A DNA stretch of 64,000 nt from Allobosea sp. OK403. GTDB taxonomy: Bacteria > Pseudomonadota > Alphaproteobacteria > Rhizobiales > Beijerinckiaceae. Numbering within the stretch: position 1 is the first letter of the stretch; each line of letters opens with the position of its first letter. A model generated the notes under the pieces. That model made no database searches and was not told the DNA's origin. It saw only the letters and a program-made list of their open reading frames with translations. The stretch is taken from contig NZ_FOQV01000002.1 of NCBI RefSeq assembly GCF_900113835.1, positions 434,001 to 498,000 on the forward strand. The letters run 5' to 3'. Shown one piece after another: positions 35,257-43,897 of this stretch. The translations under genes and the position numbers were made by a program.

Positions 35257-35762
35257 GCAAGCACGAAGCCAATGCGCCCGCAGCCACCTCGGCGGCTGCA
35301 GCTTTCGGCGAATCGCTCGACTATGTCACCGTTACCGTCGGGGAGCAGCTGCTTGGGCTGCCGATCGGACGCGTCCACGACGTCTTCATCGCCAACCACG
35401 TCACGACCGTCCCGCGCGCTCCCTCCGAGATCGTCGGCCTGCTGAACCTACGCGGGCGTGTCGTCACCGCCATTTGCCTGCGCCGGCGTCTCGGCCATCC
35501 AGTCGCGGCCACCACACGCTATGACGAAGCCTGCGAACTCGTCGCGGTCGGCATCGACCTCGGCGGCGAGGCCTATGCGCTCATCGTCGACGCGGTCGGA
35601 GAGGTGATGCGCCTCGACCAGTCGACCTTCGAACCCGTTCCCGTGCATCTCGATGCCAGTTGGGCCGCGCTTGCGGCCGGCGTGCATCGTCTCGACGAGC
35701 GTCTTCTCGTCGTCCTCGATGTTGATGCCGTCCTGAAGCTTGATTTGCCGGTGGCCGCCTGA
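35253..35762 (+). CDS. cheW: Chemotaxis coupling protein CheW
   Basis: 169 residues. Two SH3-like subdomains: YVTVTVGEQLLGLPIGRVHDVF, a PRAPSEIVGLLNLRGRVV segment that contacts receptors, and YALIVDAVGEVMRL. It links receptors to CheA. Its ATG overlaps the cheA stop (ATGA), so the two are translated together. The N-terminal 20 residues are Ala-rich and variable. Confidence 0.93.
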   Translation: MSKHEANAPAATSAAAAFGESLDYVTVTVGEQLLGLPIGRVHDVFIANHVTTVPRAPSEIVGLLNLRGRVVTAICLRRRLGHPVAATTRYDEACELVAVGIDLGGEAYALIVDAVGEVMRLDQSTFEPVPVHLDASWAALAAGVHRLDERLLVVLDVDAVLKLDLPVAA

Positions 35763-35793
35763 GGCGTCGCCCTACGATTTTTGGAGAATGACC

Positions 35794-36159
35794 ATGAAAT
35801 ATTGTCTTGTCGTCGATGACTCCGCCGTGATCCGCAAAGTCGCTCGCCGTATTCTGGAAGGGCTGCAGTTCCGCATCGCCGAGGCCGAGGATGGCGCGCG
35901 CGCCATCGACGCCTGCAAGGGCGAGATGCCCGACGCCGTCCTGCTCGACTGGAACATGCCGATCATGGACGGCTATGATTTTCTGCGCACATTGCGGCAA
36001 ATGCCGGGTGGCAAGCGGCCCAAGGTCGTGTTCTGCACCACCGAGAACGACATCGCCCATATTGCGCGGGCCATGCATGCCGGCGCCGACGAATACATCA
36101 TGAAGCCTTTCGACAAGGAAATCGTCGCGTCGAAGTTCCATCAAGTGGGCCTGCTGTGA
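35794..36159 (+). CDS. cheY: Single-domain response regulator CheY
   Basis: 121 residues from the ATG placed 7 bases after GGAG. Acidic pocket D8-D9, phosphoacceptor D52 (LLDWNMP), T82/T83 (FCTTEND) and K104 (MKPF). The sequence is closer to the alphaproteobacterial CheYII type (WNMPIMDGYDFL) than to enterobacterial CheY. It may control the motor directly or act as a phosphate sink. It lies between cheW and cheB in the operon. Confidence 0.92.
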   Translation: MKYCLVVDDSAVIRKVARRILEGLQFRIAEAEDGARAIDACKGEMPDAVLLDWNMPIMDGYDFLRTLRQMPGGKRPKVVFCTTENDIAHIARAMHAGADEYIMKPFDKEIVASKFHQVGLL

Positions 36160-36235
36160 GTCCTAGCGCGGCGAGTTCCCTCGCCGCTGCGCGGTGCCTC
36201 TACGACCTGTGACAAGTCCGCCGGAGGCGGGACAC

Positions 36236-37348
36236 ATGACGAGCCTCTCACCAGCGAGCGCAGCGGCGCAGCGACCCAAGACGGTCGTGATCGCCGATGA
36301 TTCCGTCGTCGTGCGCGGTCTCTTCGCGCGCTGGCTCGGCGAGAGCGGACAATTCCATGTCGTCGCCGTCGCTGGCGACGGCGAAACGGCGGTGGCCCAT
36401 GCCGGGCGCTTCCACCCGGACGTGATGGTGCTCGACCTCGACATGCCCGGCCTCGGCGGAGCCGAAGCCCTGCCCCAGATCCTCAGGGAAAGCCCCCATA
36501 CCGGCGTATTGCTTGCCACCACGCTGACCGAGCGCAACGCCCGCATCGCGCTGGAATGCATGACCAAAGGCGCGATGGATGTGCTCTCCAAGCCGGACAG
36601 CCGTGGCGGCATGACGCTGTCGCTCGATTTCCGCAGCGAATTCCTGCTCAAGCTCAGCAACATCGCGCAGTCCTCGGCCCGCGCGGGAGCGCTGCCGCCC
36701 GAGATCGACCTCGATTTCGCTCCGGCCGGACCGGTGAACCTGCGCAATCTCGTCTCGGTGATGCCGCGCTATCTGATGATCGGCGCCTCCACCGGAGGTC
36801 CCCGCGCCGTCGCCAAGGTGCTCTCCGATATCGGCGATGCGTTGAATGACCTGACGACCCTGGTCGTCCAGCATATGCCGCCGCTCTTCACCGCCTCCTT
36901 CGCCGAGCAGGTCAGCGCGCAGATCGGCATGCCGGCGCGCGAACCCTATGACGGCGAGCGCCTCTCGCGCGGCACGATCTATGTCGCGCCCGGAGGCCGG
37001 CATCTCGGCATCGACCGCAAGCTCGGCCATCTCGTCGCCAGTATCAGCGACGCGCCGCCGGTGCGCTTCTGCCGGCCCGCCGTGGACGTTCTCTTCACAG
37101 AAGGCGCCCGCCATCTCGGTTCCGCGGCGCTCGGCCTCGTCCTCACCGGCATGGGCAGTGACGGAACGGAGGGCGCCGGCGCATTGCGACGGGCCGGCGC
37201 GGCAGTCATCGCCCAGGATGAATTGTCGAGCACGATCTGGGGCATGCCGGGCTCCGTAGTGCGGGCGCGGCATGCCAGCGCCGTGATCCCGCTCGACGGT
37301 ATCGGCAGCGCGATCCGCGACCTGCTGCGTGGGGGCAAACCCTCATGA
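36236..37348 (+). CDS. cheB: Chemotaxis glutamate methylesterase CheB
   Basis: 370 residues with GGAGG upstream. The N-terminal receiver (D21-D22, phosphoacceptor D67, K119 in SKP) is joined to the methylesterase domain by a linker. The catalytic triad is S185 (GASTGGPR), H213 (VQHMPPLF) and D309 (TGMGSDG). It demethylates and deamidates receptors, opposing CheR encoded next. The cheR start overlaps its stop. Confidence 0.93.
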   Translation: MTSLSPASAAAQRPKTVVIADDSVVVRGLFARWLGESGQFHVVAVAGDGETAVAHAGRFHPDVMVLDLDMPGLGGAEALPQILRESPHTGVLLATTLTERNARIALECMTKGAMDVLSKPDSRGGMTLSLDFRSEFLLKLSNIAQSSARAGALPPEIDLDFAPAGPVNLRNLVSVMPRYLMIGASTGGPRAVAKVLSDIGDALNDLTTLVVQHMPPLFTASFAEQVSAQIGMPAREPYDGERLSRGTIYVAPGGRHLGIDRKLGHLVASISDAPPVRFCRPAVDVLFTEGARHLGSAALGLVLTGMGSDGTEGAGALRRAGAAVIAQDELSSTIWGMPGSVVRARHASAVIPLDGIGSAIRDLLRGGKPS

Positions 37349-38235
37349 CCGAGGCAGATTTCGACTTCCTGCGCGCCCTGCTGCATGTGCGCTCCGGCCT
37401 CTCATTGGGTCAGGACAAGCGCTATCTCGCCGAAAGCCGCCTCGGCATGCTCTGCCGCCGCCGCGGCATCGACGGTTTGAGCACGCTCGTGCAGGCGCTG
37501 CGCCCGGGCACCGATCTCTTGCTCGAGAACGCCGTCATCGAGGCGATGACGACCAACGAGACACTATTCTTTCGAGACCGGACGCCATTCGACCTGTTCC
37601 GTGACGTGATCCTGCCGGAAAAGCTCACCGCCAACGCGGCCAGCCGGACGTTGCGCATCTGGTGCGCGGCGGTCTCGACCGGCCAGGAAGCCTATTCGCT
37701 CGCCATGATCCTCGATGAGATGGCCGCACGGCTCGTTGGCTGGAAGGTCGAGATTCTCGGCACCGACATCTCCTCGGAGGTGCTGGAGAAGGCGCGGGCC
37801 GGCATCTATAGCCAGTTCGAAGTGCAACGCGGCCTGCCGATCCAGATGCTGCTGCGGCATTTCCGGCAGGATGGCGACAAATGGCAGGTGTCCGAGCGCA
37901 TCCGCGCCATGGTCGAGTTGAAACCCCATAATCTGCTGCTACCGAACAGCCATTTCGGGCAGTTCGACATCATCTTCTGCCGCAACGTGCTGATCTATTT
38001 CGACGTACCGACCAAGGCCAAGGTGATGGCGGCGCTTGCCCAGCGCCTGACGGCGGACGGCGTCTTCGTACTTGGCGCCGCCGAAACCGTCATCGGCATC
38101 ACCACGACCATCGTGCCTGATAAGAGCCACCGCGGTCTTTATCGCGAAAGCCGCTCGAGCAATGCGCAAAGCGCCGGCCTCGGCCTGCCCTTCGACCGCA
38201 CGAGGACGCCAACGCTGAGCAGCATCCGCGGTTGA
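37345..38235 (+). CDS. cheR: Chemotaxis protein methyltransferase CheR
   Basis: 296 residues. The N-terminal helical domain ends with TTNETLFFRD. The SAM domain has LRIWCAAVSTGQEAYSLAM, ILGTDISSEVLEKAR and DIIFCRNVLIYFD, all signature CheR segments. It methylates glutamates of chemoreceptors. The ATGA overlap with cheB makes it the last gene of the operon. No receptor gene or CheD is present in the window. Three tandem palindromic repeats follow. Confidence 0.93.
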   Translation: MTEADFDFLRALLHVRSGLSLGQDKRYLAESRLGMLCRRRGIDGLSTLVQALRPGTDLLLENAVIEAMTTNETLFFRDRTPFDLFRDVILPEKLTANAASRTLRIWCAAVSTGQEAYSLAMILDEMAARLVGWKVEILGTDISSEVLEKARAGIYSQFEVQRGLPIQMLLRHFRQDGDKWQVSERIRAMVELKPHNLLLPNSHFGQFDIIFCRNVLIYFDVPTKAKVMAALAQRLTADGVFVLGAAETVIGITTTIVPDKSHRGLYRESRSSNAQSAGLGLPFDRTRTPTLSSIRG

Positions 38236-38259
38236 GGCTTCTCTCTCGCCGGTGCGCCA

Positions 38260-38383
38260 GAGCAGGATGCGAAAAAGTGGGAACCGGTTTTTCGCATTGA
38301 TCCTGCTCTCACTTTTAGATGAGAGACGGATTCAGATTTCAGATGGGATCACTTGGTGATCCCATCTGAAATCATCCGGCTCT
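38260..38383. repeat. Family-A composite repeat, tandem copy 1
   Basis: Two hairpins in one unit. The first is GAGCAGGATGCGAAAAAGTG...CCTGCTC. The second, ATTTCAGATGGGATCAC, is followed by TTG and its exact complement. They are joined by a GATGAGAGACGGATTC linker and end CATCCGGCTCT. It begins 25 bases after the cheR stop. Confidence 0.9.
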
Positions 38384-38506
38384 AGCAGGATGCGAAAAAG
38401 TGGGAACCGGTTTTTCGCATTGATCCTGCTCTCACTCTTAGATGAGAGACGGATTCAGATTTCATCTGGGATCACCTGGTGATCCCGGATGAAATCATCC
38501 GGCTCT
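38384..38506. repeat. Family-A composite repeat, tandem copy 2
   Basis: Directly abuts copy 1. The second hairpin differs: ATTTCATCTGGGATCAC pairs with GTGATCCCGGATGAAAT. Changes in one arm are largely matched in the other, so pairing is kept. Confidence 0.9.
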
Positions 38507-38555
38507 CGCAGGATGCGAAAAAGTGGGAACCGGTTTTTCGCGTGAGCAATGCTCT
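38507..38555. repeat. Family-A repeat, tandem copy 3 (first hairpin only)
   Basis: The unit GCAGGATGCGAAAAAGTGGG continues through the CCGGTTTTTCGC core and ends GAGCAATGCTCT instead of the usual CCTGCTC. The second hairpin is missing. Beyond it, up to the ctrA terminator, no gene is seen. Confidence 0.8.
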
Positions 38556-38604
38556 AAGCTTTTAGATTCGCCGCGCAGTTCCTGACTAAAACCAGGGTTC
38601 GCCC

Positions 38605-38632
38605 AAACAAAAACCCCGCCTCTCGGCGGGGT
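38605..38632 (-). terminator. Rho-independent terminator of ctrA
   Basis: On the minus strand ACCCCGCC-GAGA-GGCGGGGT forms a perfect 8-bp stem followed by TTTTTGTTTG. It is the clearest intrinsic terminator in the window and lies about 100 bases after the ctrA stop. Confidence 0.85.
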
Positions 38633-38729
38633 CCCCGTCGACCTGTCGTGTACATCCGACGATCAGGCCAAGGGCGTTTTGGCATCCGTTCATGACCGCC
38701 CGATGACGAGCGAAACGGGCCATCGCATC

Positions 38730-39431
38730 TCAGGCCGGGATGCGTTCCTCGACGTCCATCGGCTCGCGCAGCACATAGCCGCGGCCCCAGACGGTCTCGA
38801 TGTAGTTCTTGCCGTCCGACGCATTGGCGAGCTTCTTGCGCAGCTTGCAGATAAACACGTCGATGATCTTGAGTTCGGGCTCGTCCATACCGCCATAGAG
38901 ATGGTTCAGGAACATCTCTTTGGTCAGCGTCGTGCCCTTGCGGAGCGAAAGCAGCTCCAGCATCTGGTATTCCTTGCCGGTGAGGTGGACGCGCGCGGCG
39001 TCGACTTCCACGGTCTTGGTGTCGAGATTGACCACGAGGTCGCCGGTCGTGATGACCGACTGGGCATGGCCCTTCGAGCGGCGCACGATAGCGTGGATCC
39101 GGGCGACGAGCTCGTCCTTGTGGAAGGGCTTGGTCAGATAGTCGTCGGCGCCGAAGCCGAGCCCCTTCACCTTATCCTCAATGCCGGCAAGGCCGGACAG
39201 AATCAGGATGGGCGTCTTGACCTTGGCGACGCGGAGCGAACGCAGAACCTCGTAACCCGACATGTCGGGCAGGTTCAGGTCGAGCAGGATGATGTCGTAG
39301 TCGTAGAGCTTGCCGAGATCGACGCCCTCCTCACCGAGATCGGTGGTGTAGACGTTGAAGCTCTCCGATTTGAGCATCAGCTCGATGCTTTGAGCGGTCG
39401 CGCTATCGTCCTCGATCAGCAGAACCCGCAT
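38730..39431 (-). CDS. ctrA: Cell-cycle response regulator CtrA
   Basis: 233 residues, the family length. Receiver with D8/D9-type acidic pair (LLIEDDS), phosphoacceptor D51 (ILLDLNLPD) and K-P switch ([10 protein letters not shown]). The OmpR/PhoB winged-helix output has the near-invariant CtrA recognition region ([25 protein letters not shown]...[16 protein letters not shown]). CtrA controls polar development, DNA methylation and flagellar genes in Alphaproteobacteria. The ATG at 39431 begins MRVLLIEDD; a longer frame upstream is not conserved. ChpT and SciP, its phosphodonor and inhibitor, are also in this window. Confidence 0.97.
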   Translation of the reverse strand: MRVLLIEDDSATAQSIELMLKSESFNVYTTDLGEEGVDLGKLYDYDIILLDLNLPDMSGYEVLRSLRVAKVKTPILILSGLAGIEDKVKGLGFGADDYLTKPFHKDELVARIHAIVRRSKGHAQSVITTGDLVVNLDTKTVEVDAARVHLTGKEYQMLELLSLRKGTTLTKEMFLNHLYGGMDEPELKIIDVFICKLRKKLANASDGKNYIETVWGRGYVLREPMDVEERIPA

Positions 39432-39547
39432 GTCACGTCCCCAATTCCGCCCGCAGGCAAGCTGATCGTTCTTCTCATCCGGGCCCCCGCGGCCCAGGAC
39501 GATGACGTGCTTGCCCGATGAAACGCCACGCGACACGCTACGGAGAA

Positions 39548-39621
39548 ATGGTTAACAAACCGTGATTCCCGAGCGCAAGCGCTTCTTGGGAGAAAGTGAA
39601 CGATCCTTGTCGAGGTGAGTC
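39548..39621 (-). promoter_or_regulatory. ctrA upstream region with CtrA half-site and two GANTC sites
   Basis: On the minus strand TTAACCAT (39548-39555), a known form of the CtrA half-site, lies about 120 bases before ctrA. GATTC at 39564 and GAGTC at 39617 are CcrM methylation targets. This layout recalls Caulobacter ctrA, where GANTC methylation state and CtrA itself tune transcription. The 342-base gap to fliI contains no gene. Confidence 0.5.
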
Positions 39622-39773
39622 GAATTTGACACGGATCGTAGAGCCTTCACCCGCGAAATCGCCTTTCGCGGAGACCAGCGTCGCAGAACAGGGCAGAAAG
39701 GCCCTGCGAAGCGCCGCAGCCTCGAAACACAGTGTTAATCACACAGGTAAATGAAAGGTTGACGGAAGCAGTT

Positions 39774-41114
39774 ATGAACAGCGCCTCGCGCGGCCCAGAC
39801 CGGCTTTCCAACCTCGCCGCCATCATCGGCGGCCTCGACAGCGTCACGGTTTACGGCCGTGTGACAGCGGTCCGGGGACTGCTCGTCGAAATTTCAGGGC
39901 CGATCGGCGCGATGAGCCTGGGCGGCCGCGTCCAGATCGAGATCGCGCCGGGCATCCGCGTGCCCTGCGAGGTCATCGGCTTCTCCGGGGAGAAGGCGCT
40001 GGTGATGCCCTATGGCGGGCTCGACGGCGTGCGCCGCGGCTGCCCCGCCTATGTCGACAAGGCGCAGCCCGGCATCAGACCAACCTCCGCCTGGCTCGGT
40101 CGCGTCGTCGATGCACTCGGCCGCCCCGTCGATGGTGGCCCGCCTTTGCCCGAGGGCGAAAAGCTCTGCACCTTCCGCAACGATCCACCGCCCGCTCATT
40201 CCAGGCGCCGCGTCGGCAAGCCGCTCGATCTCGGCGTGCGCGCGCTCAACGCCTTCCTGACCTGCTGCCTCGGCCAGCGCATGGGCATCTTCGCCGGCTC
40301 GGGCGTCGGCAAGTCGGTGCTGCTCTCTATGCTGGCGCGCTACGCCAAGGCCGACGTCAACATCATCGGCCTCGTCGGCGAACGCGGCCGCGAAGTGCAG
40401 GAATTCCTGCAGGACGATCTCGGCCCCGCCGGTCTCGCGCGCTCGGTCGTGGTCGTCGCGACCTCGGACGAGCCCGCCTTGATGCGCAAGCAGGCAGCCA
40501 TGACCACGCTGACGCTCGCCGAATATTTCCGTGACCAGGGCAAGCAGGTGATGTGCCTGATGGATTCGGTCACGCGCTTCGCCATGGCGATGCGCGAGAT
40601 CGGCCTCGCCGCCGGCGAACCGCCCACGACCAAGGGCTATACGCCCACCGTCTTCGCCGAACTGCCGCGCCTGCTCGAGCGTGCCGGGCCGGGCATCGGG
40701 GACGGCGCCATCACCGGCCTGTTCACCGTGCTCGTCGATGGCGGCGACCATGACGAGCCGGTGGCGGACGCGGTGCGCGGCATCCTCGACGGCCATATCG
40801 TGATGGAGCGCTCGATCGCCGAGCGCGGGCGCTATCCGGCGATCAACATCCTGAAATCGGTCTCGCGCACTATGCCGCGCTCCTGCGACCCGGCATTCTA
40901 TCCGGTGGTTCAGAAAGCGCGCGCGACGCTCGCGACCTATGCCGACATGGAAGAGCTGATTCGGCTCGGCGCCTATCGCCAGGGCGCCTCGGCGGAGGTC
41001 GACGAGGCGATCCGCCTCAACCCGGCGCTGGAAGGCTTCCTCAAGCAGGCCAAGGACGAAGCGACCTCCCTGCCCGAATGCTACGCCATGCTGTCAGCGA
41101 TCATGAACGGTTAA
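39774..41114 (+). CDS. fliI: Flagellar export ATPase FliI
   Basis: 446 residues from the ATG 6 bases after GGAAG (a GTG 14 codons upstream is possible). F1-ATPase beta-like: Walker A GSGVGKS at 175-181, Walker [23 protein letters not shown] and a C-terminal PSLPE-like TSLPECY. It energises unfolding and delivery of flagellar substrates to the FlhA/FlhB export gate. It is transcribed divergently from ctrA. Its usual partner fliJ is 2.2 kb away with two unrelated genes in between. Confidence 0.95.
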   Translation: MNSASRGPDRLSNLAAIIGGLDSVTVYGRVTAVRGLLVEISGPIGAMSLGGRVQIEIAPGIRVPCEVIGFSGEKALVMPYGGLDGVRRGCPAYVDKAQPGIRPTSAWLGRVVDALGRPVDGGPPLPEGEKLCTFRNDPPPAHSRRRVGKPLDLGVRALNAFLTCCLGQRMGIFAGSGVGKSVLLSMLARYAKADVNIIGLVGERGREVQEFLQDDLGPAGLARSVVVVATSDEPALMRKQAAMTTLTLAEYFRDQGKQVMCLMDSVTRFAMAMREIGLAAGEPPTTKGYTPTVFAELPRLLERAGPGIGDGAITGLFTVLVDGGDHDEPVADAVRGILDGHIVMERSIAERGRYPAINILKSVSRTMPRSCDPAFYPVVQKARATLATYADMEELIRLGAYRQGASAEVDEAIRLNPALEGFLKQAKDEATSLPECYAMLSAIMNG

Positions 41115-41257
41115 GGCGCGGGCGACGGCCGTGCCTGCGACGAGCGCAGGCGGCTTTCGGAACAGCAGCTTCCGGGGAGGGAACCGGCCGGCCGCTTGCT
41201 GAATCAGCGCAAATGGAGGTTCACTGCCGCCTATCTGCCATGACTGGAGCCAGCCCG

Positions 41258-41611
41258 ATGACAGCGACCATTCTGATCGGCCTCGTCGCGCTGATCCATG
41301 CCTATATCGTCATGCTCGAAATGGTGTGGTGGGACACCCCGCGCGGCCGCAAGGCGTTCGGCACCACGGCGGAGTTCTCGGCCCAGAGCAAGACGCTCGC
41401 CGCCAATCAGGGCCTCTATAACGGTTTCCTGGTCGCAGGGCTGGTCTGGGGCCTGTGGCTCGGCGAGGCTGGTTTCGCGATCAAAACCTTCTTCCTCGCC
41501 TGTGTGGTCGTCGCGGGTCTCTATGGCGCAGCGACGGCCAGCCGCAAGATTCTCTACATCCAGGCCGCTCCCGCCGCCCTGGCTCTGATGGCGCTGCTGA
41601 TCAGGATCTGA
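41258..41611 (+). CDS. DUF1304 membrane protein
   Basis: 117 residues from the ATG 8 bases after GGAG. It has four membrane helices. The first carries the family-typical LIHAYIVMLEMVWWDTPRGRKAFG, and later segments read NQGLYNGFLVAGLVWG and LYGAATASRKIL. DUF1304 proteins are small inner-membrane proteins of unknown function. It follows fliI in the same direction but has no evident flagellar role. Confidence 0.85.
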   Translation: MTATILIGLVALIHAYIVMLEMVWWDTPRGRKAFGTTAEFSAQSKTLAANQGLYNGFLVAGLVWGLWLGEAGFAIKTFFLACVVVAGLYGAATASRKILYIQAAPAALALMALLIRI

Positions 41612-41620
41612 ATCCGTCTC

Positions 41621-41722
41621 GAGCGTTTTCGAGCGAAGTGGAGACCGGTTCGCGTGAAGAAAACGCGTTAAAACAAAGAGCGGGACCTGTCGAACGATCC
41701 AATGAGATCGGAAAATGCTCTA
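41621..41722. repeat. Family-B composite repeat, full copy
   Basis: GAGCGTTTTCGAGCGAAGTG...ACGCGTTAAAAC, then a second part with CGATCCAATGAGATCGGAAA ending GCTCT. It is in the opposite orientation to the copies at 43714 and 46013. It bridges two convergent gene ends and touches the stop of the MFS gene. Confidence 0.85.
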
Positions 41723-42994
41723 GGCGCCTCTCAGCAGGCGCACCAGCCACAGCATCGCCAGGAAGCCGACGAGCTGGATCGCCGCCGAGGCGACCAGCGT
41801 GGCGCGGTTTCCCATGCTCTCGATCATCACCGCAAACAACAGGGGCGCCACGGCGAAGGCGATGTTCTGCGGCACAGCGAGCTTGCCCAGCATCGCGCCG
41901 AATCCCTGGCGACCGAAGAGCGCCAGCGGCAGCGTGGCACGTGCGACGGAGATCACTCCCATCGCCGCGCTGAAGCAGACGACAAAGGTTACGGCGGTCA
42001 TCACTGAGCCCGGCGCGAACACCATGATCAGGCAGGCGAGCGGCCCCAGCACAAGCCCGCCCAACGCCACGCGCTCGACCGGGAAACGCTCGCCCGCGAC
42101 CGCATCGACCAGGCGCGCCAAAAGCGTCGCCGGGCCGCCCAAAGAGGCGATGCCGACCGCGCTCGCCTGACTCAGCCCCGAGCTTTGCAACAGGGCGATG
42201 AGGTTCAGGGGCAAGCCCCAGGAGACGAGCCCGCTGGCGGAAAAGATCAAGGCGAGCAGCCAGAAGATGCCCCGGCGCTGGCCATGGGGAGCGCTCCCCT
42301 CATCGGCTGTCTTCGCCGGTTCAGCCACCGCCTCCGCGGCCGGCGAGCGATGATAGGCCGGGATGGCGAGGTGGATCGGCAGTACGATGACGATCTGCAT
42401 CGCCGCGAAGATCAGCCAGGCGACGCGCCAGCCATAGGCTTGCGACAGGAAGGCGGCGAGCGGCCAGAACACGCTCGAGGAGAACCCGGTCACCAGCATC
42501 ATCAGGCCGAGCGCCCGACGCGTGCGCTCACCCATGACCTGGGCCACGGTGACGTTGCCGGTATTGGCCAGCGTCATCGCATGGCCGATGCCGATGACGA
42601 ACCAGCTTGCGAGATAGCTGACCGGCCCCTGCGCCAGGGCGAGCGTCGCCAGGCCGAGCCCGCAGATCACCGCGCCGACGCACATCGAGCGGCGCGTGCC
42701 ATGCACATCGAGATGCTTGCCCAAGGCCGGTGCCGCGAACGCCCCGGTGAGCAGCAGGATGGTGATGCCACTGAAGACGAGCTCGGGCCCGAGCCCCATT
42801 TCGCGATCGAGATAGCCCGCCAGCACGGACGGCGCGTAATAGGTCGAGCCCCAGCCGATGATGCGGGTCAGCGCCAGGCCGCAGAGCAGCGGTCCATGCC
42901 CGGACAGGCGCGAGGGGGCAGGCAGGAAAGGGGCGGGCAAGAAGGCGTTTCCGTCGATGGCGGGAGCAGCGCCCCACTCTGTTGCGGAAGCCAT
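41720..42994 (-). CDS. MFS transporter
   Basis: 424 residues with twelve predicted helices and a central loop with Pro/Glu-rich sequence (about 220-245). Helix 1 reads GLALTRIIGWGSTYYAPSVLAG, which resembles bacterial MFS proteins of the oxalate/formate and nitrate-like branches. The substrate is unknown. The start MASATEW is chosen because the upstream frame to 43033 translates a family-A repeat (residues RKTGSHFF). It sits between fliI and fliJ on the opposite strand. Confidence 0.82.
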   Translation of the reverse strand: MASATEWGAAPAIDGNAFLPAPFLPAPSRLSGHGPLLCGLALTRIIGWGSTYYAPSVLAGYLDREMGLGPELVFSGITILLLTGAFAAPALGKHLDVHGTRRSMCVGAVICGLGLATLALAQGPVSYLASWFVIGIGHAMTLANTGNVTVAQVMGERTRRALGLMMLVTGFSSSVFWPLAAFLSQAYGWRVAWLIFAAMQIVIVLPIHLAIPAYHRSPAAEAVAEPAKTADEGSAPHGQRRGIFWLLALIFSASGLVSWGLPLNLIALLQSSGLSQASAVGIASLGGPATLLARLVDAVAGERFPVERVALGGLVLGPLACLIMVFAPGSVMTAVTFVVCFSAAMGVISVARATLPLALFGRQGFGAMLGKLAVPQNIAFAVAPLLFAVMIESMGNRATLVASAAIQLVGFLAMLWLVRLLRGA

Positions 42995-42995
42995 A

Positions 42996-43120
42996 GAGCA
43001 GGATGCGAAAAAGTGGGAACCGGTTTTTCGCATTAGATCCTGCTCTCACTCTTGGATGAGAGACGGATTCAGATTTCAGATGGGATCACTTCGTGATTCC
43101 ATCTGAAATCATCCGGCTCT
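42996..43120. repeat. Family-A composite repeat, full copy
   Basis: Both hairpins are present. The second has a G-T tolerated change (GTGATTCCATCTGAAAT against GATGGGATCAC). It begins one base upstream of the MFS ATG, so it occupies that gene's leader. The remaining 180 bases before fliJ show no gene. Confidence 0.9.
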
Positions 43121-43303
43121 GACGAAGCGTGTCAGGAGCGGCAGAGGCCGCGACGCGGTCTCAACATGCACGCAAAGCAACCGATTTCGGTAAGGAACGG
43201 TCAACCTCCTTGCCCCATTGTGCTTTTTGTCTCGCGGATGGAGTTCCGGTTGCGTGTCGAGGGGTCGGCGCGCGACCAAGTGTAATCAGGAGTTGGACAC
43301 AAC

Positions 43304-43714
43304 ATGAAGTCGCGAGAGACCCTTTTGCGTCTCAAACGCTTCCAGGTGGACGAAAAGCGTCGCCGGGTTAGCCAGATTGAGATGATGATCGCCGAGTTTC
43401 ATCGGATGGCGACCGATCTGGATCGCGAGATCCAGAGCGAAGAAACCCGGGCCGGAATTTCCGATCCGGCGCATTTCGCCTACCCGACCTATGCCAAAGC
43501 GGCTCTCGGCCGTCGCGACAACCTGCGTCAATCAGCCGACAATCTGAAGGGTCAGCTCGACGAGGCCAAGGCCGAATTGCAGGAAGCCTTCGAGGACATG
43601 AAGAAGGTCGAGATCCTCGATGACCGCGAACGCGCCACCGAGCGCGCCGCCGAGGCCGCCCGCGACCAGGCGATGATGGACTCGATTGGACTGCGCGCCC
43701 GCGCCGGCGCCTAG
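43304..43714 (+). CDS. fliJ: Flagellar export chaperone FliJ
   Basis: 136 residues, almost wholly helical coiled coil beginning MKSRETLLRLKRFQVDEKRR, as in alphaproteobacterial FliJ. FliJ bridges the FliI ring to FlhA and escorts export chaperones. AGGAG lies 11 bases before the ATG. It is detached from fliI by a DUF1304 gene and an MFS gene. Its stop is merged with a family-B repeat. Confidence 0.88.
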   Translation: MKSRETLLRLKRFQVDEKRRRVSQIEMMIAEFHRMATDLDREIQSEETRAGISDPAHFAYPTYAKAALGRRDNLRQSADNLKGQLDEAKAELQEAFEDMKKVEILDDRERATERAAEAARDQAMMDSIGLRARAGA

Positions 43715-43814
43715 AGCAATTTCCGATCCGATTGGATCGTTCAATTGCTCTCGATCCTTGTTTTAACGCGTTTTCTTCACACGAACCGGTAGCCACTTCG
43801 CTCGAAAACGCTCT
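43714..43814. repeat. Family-B composite repeat, full copy
   Basis: Begins at the last base of the fliJ TAG: GAGCAATTTCCGATCCGATT...CAATTGCTCT, then TTTTAACGCGTTTTCTTCAC, ACGAACCGGT and CTTCGCTCGAAAACGCTCT. Two imperfect hairpins share the GAGC/GCTC boundaries. Confidence 0.9.
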
Positions 43815-43897
43815 AAGCGAAGCCCGCAACGATCAGCCCTCATTCCGGCGAGAGGTGAGCATGGCTCGCTCTCGCCGGAATGAGGGCTTCGTTCGTT

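Noticed and set aside
39735..39750. TTAATCACACAGGTAA before fliI as a CtrA site
   Set aside because: Spacing between half-sites is 8, not 7, and the second half is GTAA; not counted with the better sites.
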